Assembly (NCBI RefSeq): GCF_024220585.1 | Contig: NZ_JAMXKF010000002.1 | Location: 629,392 to 693,391 of the forward strand | Direction: 5' to 3' | Source: Dyadobacter diqingensis | GTDB taxonomy: Bacteria; Bacteroidota; Bacteroidia; Cytophagales; Spirosomataceae | Length of the DNA: 64,000 nt | In this document: positions 25,582 through 36,691 of the stretch, one piece after another | How positions within the stretch are numbered: the stretch's first letter is position 1 | Layout of the letters: each line of letters opens with the position of its first letter | Program-made: the position numbers and the translations under genes | The notes under the pieces: model-generated | The model's database searches: none | Seen by the model: only the letters and a program-made list of their open reading frames with translations | What the model was told of the DNA's origin: nothing

Positions 25582-25977
25582 ATGAAAAAAGAACCCTCTC
25601 GTTTTGTAGCCATCGTTGACGACAGCCCTCTTGCCCGTCATGCGACCAAATACGTCTTATCCTCAAACAATATTGCCATTGCATTTACCAGTGAAAACGG
25701 GAAAGAATGTATTGACAAATTAACCGAAGTTTCTCAGAAACCGGACATCATACTTCTCGATCTGGAAATGCCTGTCATGAATGGTTTTCAAACGGCTGTT
25801 ATTGTAAAGAGCCAATGGCCGGAAATTAAAATCATTGCTCTTTCGGGGAGTGATGATCGCGAAAGCATTAGCAAAAGTCTGGCAGCAGGCGCGGATTATT
25901 TCCTGTCCAAACATAGAGAACCGGCTGCACTTGTCGATCTCATTTACTCGATATTTGAAGAGATATCGTTACAATAA
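25582..25977 (+). CDS. stand-alone CheY-like response regulator
   Basis: A 131-residue receiver domain alone. The acidic pair DD at 13-14, phosphoacceptor Asp60 in IILLDLEMP, Ser88 in IIALSGSDD and Lys110 in YFLSKHREP form a complete phosphorylation site. There is no output domain. No histidine kinase gene is adjacent; the AraC-type gene immediately upstream is the nearest partner. It may act by protein-protein contact, as CheY or Spo0F do. Confidence 0.92.
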   Translation: MKKEPSRFVAIVDDSPLARHATKYVLSSNNIAIAFTSENGKECIDKLTEVSQKPDIILLDLEMPVMNGFQTAVIVKSQWPEIKIIALSGSDDRESISKSLAAGADYFLSKHREPAALVDLIYSIFEEISLQ

Positions 25978-25996
25978 AAATTTCTGATCATAGAGT

Positions 25997-26035
25997 ATTT
26001 AACAGCACAGGGTGGCAAACCCTATGCTGTTAAAT
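25997..26035. terminator. strong intergenic hairpin
   Basis: ATTTAACAGCACAGGGT (25997-26013) pairs with ACCCTATGCTGTTAAAT (26019-26035), 17 bp with one mismatch and a 5-nt loop. It follows the receiver-domain gene by 20 nt and most likely terminates the AraC/receiver operon. Confidence 0.75.
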
Positions 26036-26219
26036 TCCTAAACATCGCTCCCAAAACCTCATACTCCTTCCGCAAGCCCCTACCTGACTTCGAAAAAATT
26101 ACTATATTTGCATTCCAAATTCAAAGAGCAGGCATTATGTGAAATACAGTTTCTTTCAGACAAAAAATTAAATAGGGGCGATCACGTCTCCTGTGACTAT
26201 TCATTTTAAGAAAGAAATA

Positions 26220-27809
26220 ATGCTTATTTTACAAAATATAACCTATATCCATCCGGATAGGGATTTGCTGTTTGAAAACATCAGTCTCAATGTCCGTAAA
26301 CAAGATAAAATTGCCTTAATTGGCAATAACGGGTCAGGAAAATCTACACTCCTGAAAATATTGGCCGGGCTTTTACAACCTTCCGACGGACTTGTCAAAA
26401 CAGAGGATGTCCCCTATTATGTCCCGCAGATTTTTGGACAATTCAATGACTATACCATTGCCAAAGCTTTAAGGATTGAGGATAAACTCATGGCATTGGA
26501 GCACATACTGGATGGCCATGTAACGGAAGAAAACCTTGCGCTGCTTGACGATGACTGGACAATTTCGGAAAGGTGCAGCGAGGCGTTGTCTCAATGGAAG
26601 CTTGATGATCTGGATCTGACACAAAAAATGGAGACGCTGAGTGGTGGACAAAAGACCAAGGTTTTCCTTGCCGGCATCACGATTCACCAGCCAAAAATCG
26701 TCTTACTGGATGAACCCAGCAATCATTTGGACCTGCAAAGCAGAAACCTTCTTTATGATTATATCAGGTTCACATCCAATACGCTGCTGGTCGTAAGCCA
26801 CGACAGAACATTGTTAAACCTGCTTAATACAGTTTGTGAGCTGGGTAAACGTGGCATAACCGTTTATGGCGGTAACTACGACTTTTATACCGAGCAGAAA
26901 AAAATCGAAAGTGATGCGTTGAATCAGGATTTAAAAAGTAAGGAGAAGGCGCTTCGTAAGGCAAAAGAGATAGAAAGGGAGTCGTTGGAACGGCAGCAAA
27001 AACTGGATGCGCGCGGGAAGAAAAAACAGGAAAAGGCAGGGTTGCCGACCATTTCCATGAACACATTCAGAAACAACGCCGAAAAAAGCACTTCCCGCAT
27101 GAAAGATGTCCATTCCGGAAAGGTCGATGCCATTTCACATGAATTGAGCCAGCTGCGAAAGGAATTACCTGACGTGGATAAAATGAAATTCGGTTTCGAC
27201 GATTCCACATTGCATAAAGGAAAAATACTGATTACAGCGGAGAGCATTAATGCCGGATATGGTCAGCAATTGCTGTGGAACAAATCGCTTAACTTCCAGA
27301 TTTTAAGCGGAGAACGCATTGTAATCAAAGGTTTTAACGGTTCAGGTAAAACGACGCTGATCAAAATGATGCTCGGCAGCTTGCAGCCAAAAACCGGTAT
27401 TATCCATCGGGCCGATATGCGCGCAATTTATATTGATCAGGATTACTCGCTGATTGCTAATCATCTCAGTGTTTATCAGCAGGCGCAGCAGTTTAATTCC
27501 GGCGCTTTGCAGGAGCATGATGTAAAAATCAGGCTTAACCGGTTTTTGTTTGCAAAAAACGATTGGGATAAATCCTGTATCAGTCTGAGCGGAGGTGAGA
27601 AAATGCGGTTAATATTGTGTTGCCTGACCATAGCCCATCAGGCTCCGGACATGATTATCCTGGACGAACCGACCAACAATCTGGATATTCAAAACATTGA
27701 AATTCTGACCTCTGCTGTCAACGAATATGAGGGTACATTACTCGTGGTGTCTCACGATACATATTTTTTACAACAGATTAATGTTGAACGTGTTATTGAT
27801 CTTGGTTAA
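26220..27809 (+). CDS. ABC-F family ATPase
   Basis: A protein of about 529 residues made of two ABC domains and no membrane part. Domain 1 has Walker A GNNGSGKST (about 35-43), signature LSGGQKTK and Walker B IVLLDEPSNHLD. An arm/linker of charged helices lies between (KSKEKALRKAKEIERESLERQQ). Domain 2 has GFNGSGKTT, LSGGEKMR and MIILDEPTNNLD. ABC-F proteins act on the ribosome, either as translation factors or as target-protection antibiotic resistance factors. The interdomain linker is moderate in length; this branch is often called 'ABC-F type ribosomal protection' by automatic annotation, but resistance cannot be deduced here. ATG 26220 has a purine-rich AAGAAAG upstream; a GTG at 26193 is the alternative. 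Confidence 0.92.
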   Translation: MLILQNITYIHPDRDLLFENISLNVRKQDKIALIGNNGSGKSTLLKILAGLLQPSDGLVKTEDVPYYVPQIFGQFNDYTIAKALRIEDKLMALEHILDGHVTEENLALLDDDWTISERCSEALSQWKLDDLDLTQKMETLSGGQKTKVFLAGITIHQPKIVLLDEPSNHLDLQSRNLLYDYIRFTSNTLLVVSHDRTLLNLLNTVCELGKRGITVYGGNYDFYTEQKKIESDALNQDLKSKEKALRKAKEIERESLERQQKLDARGKKKQEKAGLPTISMNTFRNNAEKSTSRMKDVHSGKVDAISHELSQLRKELPDVDKMKFGFDDSTLHKGKILITAESINAGYGQQLLWNKSLNFQILSGERIVIKGFNGSGKTTLIKMMLGSLQPKTGIIHRADMRAIYIDQDYSLIANHLSVYQQAQQFNSGALQEHDVKIRLNRFLFAKNDWDKSCISLSGGEKMRLILCCLTIAHQAPDMIILDEPTNNLDIQNIEILTSAVNEYEGTLLVVSHDTYFLQQINVERVIDLG

Positions 27810-27815
27810 AATAAC

Positions 27816-27858
27816 AAAACTCCCGACAGATCAAAATTTAATATCTGTTGGGAGTTTT
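27816..27858 (+). terminator. terminator of the ABC-F gene
   Basis: AAAACTCCCGACAGAT (27816-27831) pairs with ATCTGTTGGGAGTTTT (27843-27858), 16 bp including one G-U pair and an 11-nt loop. It starts 7 nt after the ABC-F stop codon and ends in a T-run, a classical intrinsic terminator. Confidence 0.85.
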
Positions 27859-27911
27859 GCCATTCGTTCGCTATTTTGCCCGTCAAACCCTCTAACGTTT
27901 ACATCACGAAT

Positions 27912-28142
27912 ATGATCAAAAAATTTCCGCTGACAACATTGATTATCATTGCATTTACACTAACACCATTTCTTGCTCTTGCCAATACCAACGCACAACA
28001 AACAGTGGTCAACAATGGTATTGGACTCGGTTCTGCCATTGCCGTAGCCATTTCCTGGTCAGAAAACAGATCCATCATGTGGGCCATCATCCATGGTATT
28101 TTTAGCTGGCTTTATGTGATTTACTACGCTCTGAACCGCTGA
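27912..28142 (+). CDS. small membrane protein with signal-like N-terminus
   Basis: A 76-residue protein. Residues 1-24 are a hydrophobic segment that could be a signal peptide (MIKKFPLTTLIIIAFTLTPFLALA, with a possible cut after LALA). The mature part has one helix pair (GIGLGSAIAVAISWSENRSIMWAIIHGIFSWLYVIYYAL). Small proteins of this design, with a SW.RN...WAIIHGI..W.YV.Y pattern, recur in Bacteroidota and are unannotated or called DUF-type membrane proteins. The ATG at 27912 is chosen over one at 27876 that falls inside the terminator-to-gene spacer. Confidence 0.65.
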   Translation: MIKKFPLTTLIIIAFTLTPFLALANTNAQQTVVNNGIGLGSAIAVAISWSENRSIMWAIIHGIFSWLYVIYYALNR

Positions 28143-28155
28143 AAAACATTTGATT

Positions 28156-29586
28156 TTATTCTTTCAAATGCAACATCCTCTTTGTGTTAGGGGCAAGCAG
28201 TATTATACTTTCCACTTTCCCCTGGATGTTTCTGATAAATTTTATTTTATTCGCTGAATTTGTTAAAAAGAATGTGTCGGGTGATTCAGGAAATATATGC
28301 TGTTCCAACATATCGCCTACCTTCATGCAAAGACCATTGCCTACCATTCTGATTTTCGTTTCAGGAAAATCTGTATCGGCAGAAATGTAGGTACCCTGCA
28401 AAGACAGAAGTTCTTTCTTGTCCAAAACAATACTCTTTTGCATAATAATCGGATCCGGCAAGGTGTAAGTTTCATCTTCCAGAATCTGGTCAATGGAGTC
28501 CATTACATCCATTATCTGTATTGACTCTTTAACATTTGTCAGCAAAATAACGGTCTGTTGTTTGGATACCTTTCTTACAATAAGCGTATTGTATCCTCCA
28601 TAATTCCCCAAGCCAAAAACATCATTATTTCCTGGTATATTGGATAATAACTGCCAGCCAAAAACACTAGGCAACCCCAATTCCGATCTTATAATTTCCA
28701 CTGAATTATCAAATTTCACGGGAGAAAATGCCTCTTTTTTTGTGGCCTCGCTTACCAGTATGTTCATTGACAACGCCTGATCCCATTTATAAAGATCACC
28801 TAAGTTGCTGCTGATGCCGTAGGCGCCGTTTACATTGGCCAGGTAGGACACATATAGTTCCAGACTATCTGCTTTTACAAACCGGTTTTTATCCGCATCC
28901 CACAAATAATCATTAGCATAATTGGCTCGCTTTTGGGCAACGTATCTTGTAGACACGAAAGTCTTAATCATCCCGGCAGGCAAAAAGATATTTTGATAAC
29001 TATATTCAGAGAACGAAACGCCCGAAATTTTTTCGATTATACTTGCAAGAATCAGATAATTCGTATTGGAGTAAAGGAATTTCGATCCCGGCCGATGAAC
29101 AATTGTGCGATACTTTACCGGTAGTATTTTCAGAATATCAATATTGGAATTGTGTTTGGTAACGTCTATTTCCTTGTCACTCCAACCCATAAAATCAGGA
29201 ATCCCGGATGTGTGGGTCAGAAGGTGACGAATTGAAACACCGGAATAAGGAAGATCCGGAAAAAATTTACGCAAAGAATCATCATAAGAAAGTACTCCCT
29301 TTTCTTTCAGCTGCATAATTCCCATCGCAGTAAAACCTTTCGACACCGAAGCCAGTTCAAAAACAGATTCCGTTGTCAAAAACCGGTCTGTTTCCTTATC
29401 TGCAAAACCATAAGCCCTTTCGAAAAGAATTTTACCCTTTTCGGCAACCAGCACGCAACCGTTGAAATTGTTTCGGGCATCCAGCGTGTCAAAAAGCCTT
29501 TGTAAATTTGCTGCCTTATCCTGTGCCATCAGGCCGGTCGAAAAAATCAAACAGGTGAGGTTGATTAAAAATATTCTTAACGTCAT
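28156..29586 (-). CDS. serine hydrolase of the beta-lactamase/class C PBP fold
   Basis: A 476-residue exported protein with signal peptide MTLRIFLINLTCLIFSTGLMAQ. The catalytic SxxK is S80-V-S-K83 within FELASVSKGFTAMG, and YxN is Y172-S-N174 in LYSNTNYLIL. Residues about 380-476 form an extra C-terminal beta domain seen in esterase/peptidase-like members. The family includes DD-peptidases, esterases and AmpC beta-lactamases. Length and the extra domain argue for a peptidase or esterase rather than an antibiotic beta-lactamase. The KTG-like third motif is not obvious. It is convergent with the small membrane protein gene (13 nt apart). Confidence 0.88.
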   Translation of the reverse strand: MTLRIFLINLTCLIFSTGLMAQDKAANLQRLFDTLDARNNFNGCVLVAEKGKILFERAYGFADKETDRFLTTESVFELASVSKGFTAMGIMQLKEKGVLSYDDSLRKFFPDLPYSGVSIRHLLTHTSGIPDFMGWSDKEIDVTKHNSNIDILKILPVKYRTIVHRPGSKFLYSNTNYLILASIIEKISGVSFSEYSYQNIFLPAGMIKTFVSTRYVAQKRANYANDYLWDADKNRFVKADSLELYVSYLANVNGAYGISSNLGDLYKWDQALSMNILVSEATKKEAFSPVKFDNSVEIIRSELGLPSVFGWQLLSNIPGNNDVFGLGNYGGYNTLIVRKVSKQQTVILLTNVKESIQIMDVMDSIDQILEDETYTLPDPIIMQKSIVLDKKELLSLQGTYISADTDFPETKIRMVGNGLCMKVGDMLEQHIFPESPDTFFLTNSANKIKFIRNIQGKVESIILLAPNTKRMLHLKE

Positions 29587-29724
29587 GCTACATCATTTGT
29601 TTTAACTAAGACTTGTCATTTTAATATTTACTCCAAGATCGCCGGAGGAATTTCCTTATATTTTTCGAAAAATCAGAAGTATAGTAATCCCATTGGAGCC
29701 GGAGATATGAATAGGATTAACCGT

Positions 29725-30940
<1,216 letters not shown>

Positions 30941-31039
30941 TCATCAAGAACAACATTGCAAAAACGTATCATAACGAACAATAAAATACCAATCAAACTA
31001 CTGAATATCAAACAAATAATACCAATACATAACATAAAA

Positions 31040-31082
31040 AAAATCGCTTCTCTTTCAAACAAGTCGAAAGAGAAGCGATTTT
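31040..31082 (-). terminator. terminator of the first SusC/SusD operon
   Basis: AAAATCGCTTCTCTTTC (31040-31056) pairs perfectly with GAAAGAGAAGCGATTTT (31066-31082), 17 bp with a 9-nt loop. Read on the minus strand it is followed by a run of eight T. It lies 25 nt past the SusD stop codon. Confidence 0.9.
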
Positions 31083-31106
31083 ATCGGCTTTATTGAGAGA
31101 CTGACG

Positions 31107-32870
31107 TTACTCCAATGTCGGGTTAAAGGTACCGCCCCAATCCTTGTTTTGCGTCAGGCTTTTGTTTCTGTCAAGCAAATCCTGCTGTATCGGAAAGAAA
31201 TAATATTTATCCGGCACGACATTCACTTTCACACCGGAACGCGGAACCTGAAGAACGCTGTATTTAAAATCCGACTCGACAAGTTCATACTTATCCGCTT
31301 TGGTCCGGGCGTCGCCAATTGGCATATCCTGGCCATTAGGTAACACCGCAATGGCTTCAACACCATGTTTGGTAGTTCCGTCCAGGCGGTTCAGCATACG
31401 CAGCCGACGCAGATCCCAGAAACGGTGTCCCTCGAAACTGAATTCAATATTACGTTCTGATAAGATGGTCTCACGCATTTCAGCACGCGTTTTTGCAGTA
31501 ATTCCATAGTTCCCATCCGTTCCAGGCTCTATGCCTGCGCGTTTGCGGATCTGTTTGAGGATATCGAGTGCCTCATCCATTTTTCCGGTTTCATTGGCCG
31601 TTTCTGCATAATTGATCATGACTTCGGCAAAACGCATGAGTACATAATCCACGTCATATTGCTGCACTTCCGCCTGAGCCAGTTTCAAAAGACTGTTTTT
31701 CAGGATAAAAAATCCGGTGTAACGGTCGAGGTTAGTAGAGTTAACACCAGCCTTGGGATTCACTCCAAAATCATCCAGTTCATGAGCAATTCCAAGTGCG
31801 GTGTACTGGCGTTTCCCTGATTTTCCCGAAACTTCATATACTTTACCGTTCCAGACAATGGATTTGTTAAAACGCGGATCCCTGTCTTTCCAGAACGTTT
31901 GCAAAAGCTCCGCTTCTGATTTTGAATACTTCCCGGTTGGATCGTTAAACATTTTTCCATCTTTCATCGGAAACTCCTTCAAATATTCCCAGGTAGGAAC
32001 AGACGAAGCAGGTCCACGGCTTTCGGATCCCGGTCGCACACCGTTATCCCAGCCAGCCACTTTGTTCGGATAAGAATTAATCACCGTAAAAATTGACTCC
32101 GGCCCCCGTTCAACCAGGGCAACATCCTCATAATTAGCGGCCAGCGCATAACCTTGTGATTTCAAATCCTCATAGGCCCTTTTATTAACAGCATAAGCAT
32201 CAGCCCAATATTGATTGTCCCAGGGCTTGGAAGGATTAAACTGCGGGGATGCTTTCAATAACAAAACTTTTGCTTTGAACGCCAACGCGAAATTCCGGTC
32301 AATTTTGCCAAAATCCTTCGAGCTGGTTGTAATGCGGGCAGGTAATTTTGCTATGGCCTCATCAAGATCTTTGACGATCAGATCAAAACACTCTTTTGTG
32401 GAATTTCTTGGCACAAAAAGGTCGTCTTCGTAACGATCCTGCGGGACCGTAATATAGGGCACGCCGCCGTGATAACGAACCATGTCAAAATAAGTAAATG
32501 CACGCATGAAGAGTGCCTGAGCAGTGATATTTCCTTTCACAACATCAGAAAGCTTACCGCTGTTTACATCAACAATGGCCTGATTAATAAGACGGATCCG
32601 GCCGTAATTCCACAGTTTGAACTCGCCGTTGGTAATCGTGATCCGGTCTGAGTAAAACGGAATGCCCGCAAGCTGCTGACTAAATGCATCCGCGCCGGTA
32701 TTCCAGTTTCCAAACATCGGATACAGATTGGCCATGTAGGCATTGGCAAGATTTTCGTCGTTCCAGACAAGTTCCGGGTTATAGTTGTTAATATCTTCGA
32801 TATCCAGAACGTCGTGACAGGATGATAAAAAACCTGTTAAACAGATTATTAGATAGAGTATCTTTTTCAT
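31107..32870 (-). CDS. SusD/RagB-family outer-membrane lipoprotein
   Basis: A 587-residue SusD-like nutrient-binding lid. The signal II region MKKILYLIICLTGFLSSCHDVLDIED places the lipid-anchored Cys at residue 18. Typical segments are AQALFMRAFTYFDMVRYHGGVPYI (TPR region) and FAEVMINYAETANETGKMDEALDILKQIRKRAGI, plus RNIEFSFEGHRFWDLRRLR near the end. It is 11 nt downstream of SusC on the same strand and forms the outer-membrane importer with it. Ligand not deducible; no carbohydrate-active enzyme gene is adjacent. Confidence 0.95.
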   Translation of the reverse strand: MKKILYLIICLTGFLSSCHDVLDIEDINNYNPELVWNDENLANAYMANLYPMFGNWNTGADAFSQQLAGIPFYSDRITITNGEFKLWNYGRIRLINQAIVDVNSGKLSDVVKGNITAQALFMRAFTYFDMVRYHGGVPYITVPQDRYEDDLFVPRNSTKECFDLIVKDLDEAIAKLPARITTSSKDFGKIDRNFALAFKAKVLLLKASPQFNPSKPWDNQYWADAYAVNKRAYEDLKSQGYALAANYEDVALVERGPESIFTVINSYPNKVAGWDNGVRPGSESRGPASSVPTWEYLKEFPMKDGKMFNDPTGKYSKSEAELLQTFWKDRDPRFNKSIVWNGKVYEVSGKSGKRQYTALGIAHELDDFGVNPKAGVNSTNLDRYTGFFILKNSLLKLAQAEVQQYDVDYVLMRFAEVMINYAETANETGKMDEALDILKQIRKRAGIEPGTDGNYGITAKTRAEMRETILSERNIEFSFEGHRFWDLRRLRMLNRLDGTTKHGVEAIAVLPNGQDMPIGDARTKADKYELVESDFKYSVLQVPRSGVKVNVVPDKYYFFPIQQDLLDRNKSLTQNKDWGGTFNPTLE

Positions 32871-32881
32871 ATCGTTATTTC

Positions 32882-35800
32882 CTAAAATTTAAAGTCTAAA
32901 CCCACAGTAAATGTTTTCATGATCGGAAACGAATCGTAGTTTTTCTGCTCCGGATCGTGAAACTCTTTCACTTTCGACACTGAAAATAAATTGGTACCAT
33001 TCAAGAAGATCTGGGTACTGGAAAGTTTCAGTCGGGAAGTCCAGGCCTTGGGCAGATTGTATGCAATGTTCAAAACTTTAAGTCGTAGATAAGCGCCGTT
33101 TCTGATCCAGAATGAAGTGGCCTCCGAACCCGATTCATACCAGTTTTGGCCGACAGGCCGCGGGTATTTTGCACCGGTATTCTCGGGAGTCCATACATCA
33201 GAAGCCCAAATCGGATAATAAGGACGAACCGTGCCACCATGCTGCCTCATCCCCGCACCTTCCTGATTGCTGATAATCCGGTCATAGGCACCCACACCCT
33301 GGAAAAGCGAATTAATCGAAAATCCTTTGTAGGAAATGTTCAACCCAAAACCATAATTGATCCGGGGAGCGCCATTATTGGACAATACCTGTCTGTCGTT
33401 ACCATCTATTTTCCCGTCAGGCCCTGCCGAATAGCCGTCACCTCTTACGTCTTCAAAATAGAGGCCGCCAAGATAAGGTGTCCGTCCAAACTGTTTTAAC
33501 CCACTCGCAAGAATGCCGTCAAGCTGATCCTGCGTGCGAACCATACCCATTGTACGTAAACCCAGAATACGGTTAGCCGGATGCCCAACCTTGCTTTCAA
33601 AATGACGGTTGCCACCTTCCTTATAAGCCGCTCCTTCATCAATGATATCCCAGCGGTCAATGGCATAACCGATATTCGCCGTCACCGAATAGTTGACCTT
33701 GTTGTCAATGGCCTTATCGCGCCACTCCACAAAAAGCTCTCCGCCTCTCCATGATCTTGCAGCATAATTTTCAGGAGCCAGACTCTGTCCGTAATTGTCG
33801 GGAAGTGTCACCAGTCTTGAACCCAGAATATTTTTTTCCTTTTTAAGGAAAACATCAAGTGTTCCGTTCAACCGGTTTTTAAGCATTCCAAAATCAAGTC
33901 CAACGTTGTAGGTTGTTGAAGTCGCCCATGTTAGATTTTTATTGGGTGTCGCTCCCGGAGCTATGCTTTGATATAATTTGTCTCCAAAAATATACCCTCC
34001 CGAATTCGAATAAAGGTAATTGTAGCTAAACGCGCCTATTTTTTCGTTGTTAATATCTAAATCATTACCTGTGGTACCATAAGAAGCCCGCAGTTTAAGA
34101 TCTTCAAGGAAGTTGGTTTTATCTTTCAGAAAAGCCTCTTCCGATATTCTCCATGCTGCTGAGACAGATGGAAAGAAACCCCATCTTTTTTCTTCCGGAA
34201 ACAACGTGTTGCCATCATAACGGAACGAAAATTCGGCTATGTACCGGCTATCATAGTTGTAATTAAACCTTCCGATCCAGGAACGACGAGCACCCAGCTC
34301 TTCCCAGGCGTTCCCATTTCTTCGTTCTGTATCAGTCGAATACACAAATCCCTGATCATAAGAAGTAAGCGGATCTTCCAGTTGAGCGATTGCGCTATAC
34401 CCCCCGTTTTGTGCCTGTTCAAAAACAATCAGCCCTTCAACACCGTGTTTTTTGAAAGTACGTGAGTAATTGGCAAACCAGTCAAACTGATAACTCCATC
34501 CGGTACTGATATTGTAATTCAAAAAAGGCTGGTTCTGACTGAAAGTAAAAATATTTGTTTTGCTCTCATCCGGAGCTGCGGGAACAAACCGGTTGCCATT
34601 GGCATCAGCTTGGTTGAAAACATAGTTTTTCTGATAGGTCAGATATTTTTTGCGCATGAAATCATCCGCCAAATAATTACCGACAATTTTGGTAGACAGC
34701 CCGGGAATCAGCTTATCAAGTTTGATATCCATCGATAGGATCGAGTTCATATTCCGTCTTCTGGTCTTGATATAACGGTCACCAATCACCTGATCAATAA
34801 CACTCCATGCCTGCCAGCTTCCCATTGGGGTTTGTACGGGGTACTTTGTGACGTGATTCACCGGTGTTCCGTCCGCCTCTAAATAAAATGGGTAGGTTTT
34901 AGGCCAGTTGAAGGTCACACGATATAAATCCGATACGTCAAAATCATCTTCGCCGGTAAAGGGCCAGTAAAAACGGTCGTGATTTTGCTGGGTTGCCGAA
35001 ACGTTCAGATTGACCTTGATATCATCCGTAATTTCCGCTGTAACGTTCGTACGCATGTTAAACTTATTGTGTTCAAGACTCTTGTAAGAACCTTCCTCTC
35101 CACGATAACTCAGCAGCGAGTAGTACGTTAGTTTTTTATCTCCGCCCGAAACGCTTAATGAATGCCTGTGACTGTAAGGGTTTTGCCATATAAAATCGTT
35201 AACGTTGTATTTTTTGTCTTTAAAATAATCAAATTCACGCTGCTTGTTTGGGATCGGCGTACCGTTGAACTGCGCTACCCGGTTTTGGTAAATCAGCTCA
35301 TCCTCGGCCGTTGTAAGGTCAGAGAGCAGCGTTTGGGTTGGTCTGCCCGTCGTGTAATTTGATTGCAGGTTAAAGGTCGGTTTTTGTTTCACACCCGTTT
35401 TGGTGGTCACCATCACCACACCATTTCCCGCACGTGAGCCATAGATGGAAGCCGTAGCAGCATCCTTTAAAAAGCTAAGCTGGTCCACTTCCGCCGCTTC
35501 CAGCATATCAAATGCATCTCTGTCTCGTACAATTCCATCAATTACATAGAGCGGATCACCAAAACTACCCCGCATACGAATGGTTGACGAAGCGCCCGCA
35601 AGTCCGGAAGTATTGGTCACGTTCACACCCGGAGCACGTCCGGCAAGGGTATTGGAAAGATTCGAGGCTGCCTGCGTGTTCAATTCCGCAGCACTGACAG
35701 CCGTGATAGCGCCCGTAAGGTTTACTTTTTTCTGCGTTCCGTAACCAACAACAACCAGTTCCTGCAAACCTTTTATATCTGGCGAAAGGGAAATGTCAAT

Positions 35801-36481
35801 AACAGACTTATTCCCAACCGTTACTTCCTGCGTATTAAATCCTACAAAACTAAACACCAAAACAGCATTGGCATTGGGTACCGAAAGCTGATACTTCCCG
35901 GAAATATCCGAAAGTGTACCAAGACTGGCCCCTTTGATCAATATACTGACCCCGGGCAGGCCACTCCCCTTTTCATCGGTCACTGTGCCGCTCACCTTAA
36001 TTTCAGCAGGCTGAATTTTAAGCGGTTCAATGAATCTGGCCTCATCCGGAATTTTCCGCTGTATAACATCCTTTTTCCTGATGACAATCGTGTTGTCAAC
36101 GATCTTGTAGGTTACCGGCAGGCCTTTAAAACACTCTTTCAGGGTTTGATCGATCGATGCATTTTTAAGCACTATACTCACATTAAGACTTTCAATATCA
36201 TCAGTGTCATAAAAAAAGACATAACCCGTCTGTTTTTCGATTTTTTGAAGCACCCGCTCTATCGGTGCGTTCCGCTCGCTTATCGTGATCTGCTGACCAA
36301 ACCCGGTCGCTTCCACACGGGCCAGGATCACGGTCAGAAAAAATGTAACGAGTTTCATTTGCATAATAAGCCGTTTTTTAACGTCCGGTGAAATCCTGAT
36401 CTTCTTCCGGATGTTGTCAAGTCTTAATCCGGGAGACTGCGATGCACAGGGCATAGCTTTTCCATTAGGATGAAAATTCAT
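32882..36481 (-). CDS. SusC/RagA TonB-linked outer-membrane transporter with STN signalling domain
   Basis: A 1199-residue protein. After the export signal (MKLVTFFLTVILARVEATGFGQ, starting near residue 42) come an STN domain (about 65-125, ITISERNAPIERVLQKIEKQTGYVFFY), a CarboxypepD-reg-like domain (about 160-235, VSGTVTDEKGSGLPGVSILIKG), the plug (LVVVGYGTQKKVNLTGAI, then YVIDGIVRDRDAF) and a 22-strand-type barrel ending FPIMKTFTVGLDFKF. The STN domain indicates surface signalling through the FecR-like protein encoded next. The frame opens at 36481; ATG at 36364 or 36358 would start directly at the signal peptide, so the first 39 residues are uncertain. Confidence 0.94.
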   Translation of the reverse strand: MNFHPNGKAMPCASQSPGLRLDNIRKKIRISPDVKKRLIMQMKLVTFFLTVILARVEATGFGQQITISERNAPIERVLQKIEKQTGYVFFYDTDDIESLNVSIVLKNASIDQTLKECFKGLPVTYKIVDNTIVIRKKDVIQRKIPDEARFIEPLKIQPAEIKVSGTVTDEKGSGLPGVSILIKGASLGTLSDISGKYQLSVPNANAVLVFSFVGFNTQEVTVGNKSVIDISLSPDIKGLQELVVVGYGTQKKVNLTGAITAVSAAELNTQAASNLSNTLAGRAPGVNVTNTSGLAGASSTIRMRGSFGDPLYVIDGIVRDRDAFDMLEAAEVDQLSFLKDAATASIYGSRAGNGVVMVTTKTGVKQKPTFNLQSNYTTGRPTQTLLSDLTTAEDELIYQNRVAQFNGTPIPNKQREFDYFKDKKYNVNDFIWQNPYSHRHSLSVSGGDKKLTYYSLLSYRGEEGSYKSLEHNKFNMRTNVTAEITDDIKVNLNVSATQQNHDRFYWPFTGEDDFDVSDLYRVTFNWPKTYPFYLEADGTPVNHVTKYPVQTPMGSWQAWSVIDQVIGDRYIKTRRRNMNSILSMDIKLDKLIPGLSTKIVGNYLADDFMRKKYLTYQKNYVFNQADANGNRFVPAAPDESKTNIFTFSQNQPFLNYNISTGWSYQFDWFANYSRTFKKHGVEGLIVFEQAQNGGYSAIAQLEDPLTSYDQGFVYSTDTERRNGNAWEELGARRSWIGRFNYNYDSRYIAEFSFRYDGNTLFPEEKRWGFFPSVSAAWRISEEAFLKDKTNFLEDLKLRASYGTTGNDLDINNEKIGAFSYNYLYSNSGGYIFGDKLYQSIAPGATPNKNLTWATSTTYNVGLDFGMLKNRLNGTLDVFLKKEKNILGSRLVTLPDNYGQSLAPENYAARSWRGGELFVEWRDKAIDNKVNYSVTANIGYAIDRWDIIDEGAAYKEGGNRHFESKVGHPANRILGLRTMGMVRTQDQLDGILASGLKQFGRTPYLGGLYFEDVRGDGYSAGPDGKIDGNDRQVLSNNGAPRINYGFGLNISYKGFSINSLFQGVGAYDRIISNQEGAGMRQHGGTVRPYYPIWASDVWTPENTGAKYPRPVGQNWYESGSEATSFWIRNGAYLRLKVLNIAYNLPKAWTSRLKLSSTQIFLNGTNLFSVSKVKEFHDPEQKNYDSFPIMKTFTVGLDFKF

Positions 36482-36691
36482 ACTTTTACAAGGTTTGAGT
36501 TAATACATTGATTGTGATTGTCCGATTACTTTCCCCGGTTAACGGGCAGGTTAACTCAGATTTGCCGTAGATGTGGTTCGAACACGTCTGCGGTTTTCTT
36601 TGTCAACTACTCCGGATTTTTAAGGACCTCGTAGTTTTCTATTCATAGGGTTCGGTTTGGTTTATAAAGGTTTAGCATAAATTATCTGTTG

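Noticed and set aside
26220-27809. Antibiotic resistance gene
   Set aside because: ABC-F proteins include resistance factors, but nothing in the arm or linker that I can read points to a specific drug-protection subfamily.
28156-29586. AmpC-type beta-lactamase
   Set aside because: SxxK and YxN are present, but the length, extra C-terminal domain and unclear KTG motif fit an esterase or peptidase-like serine hydrolase better.
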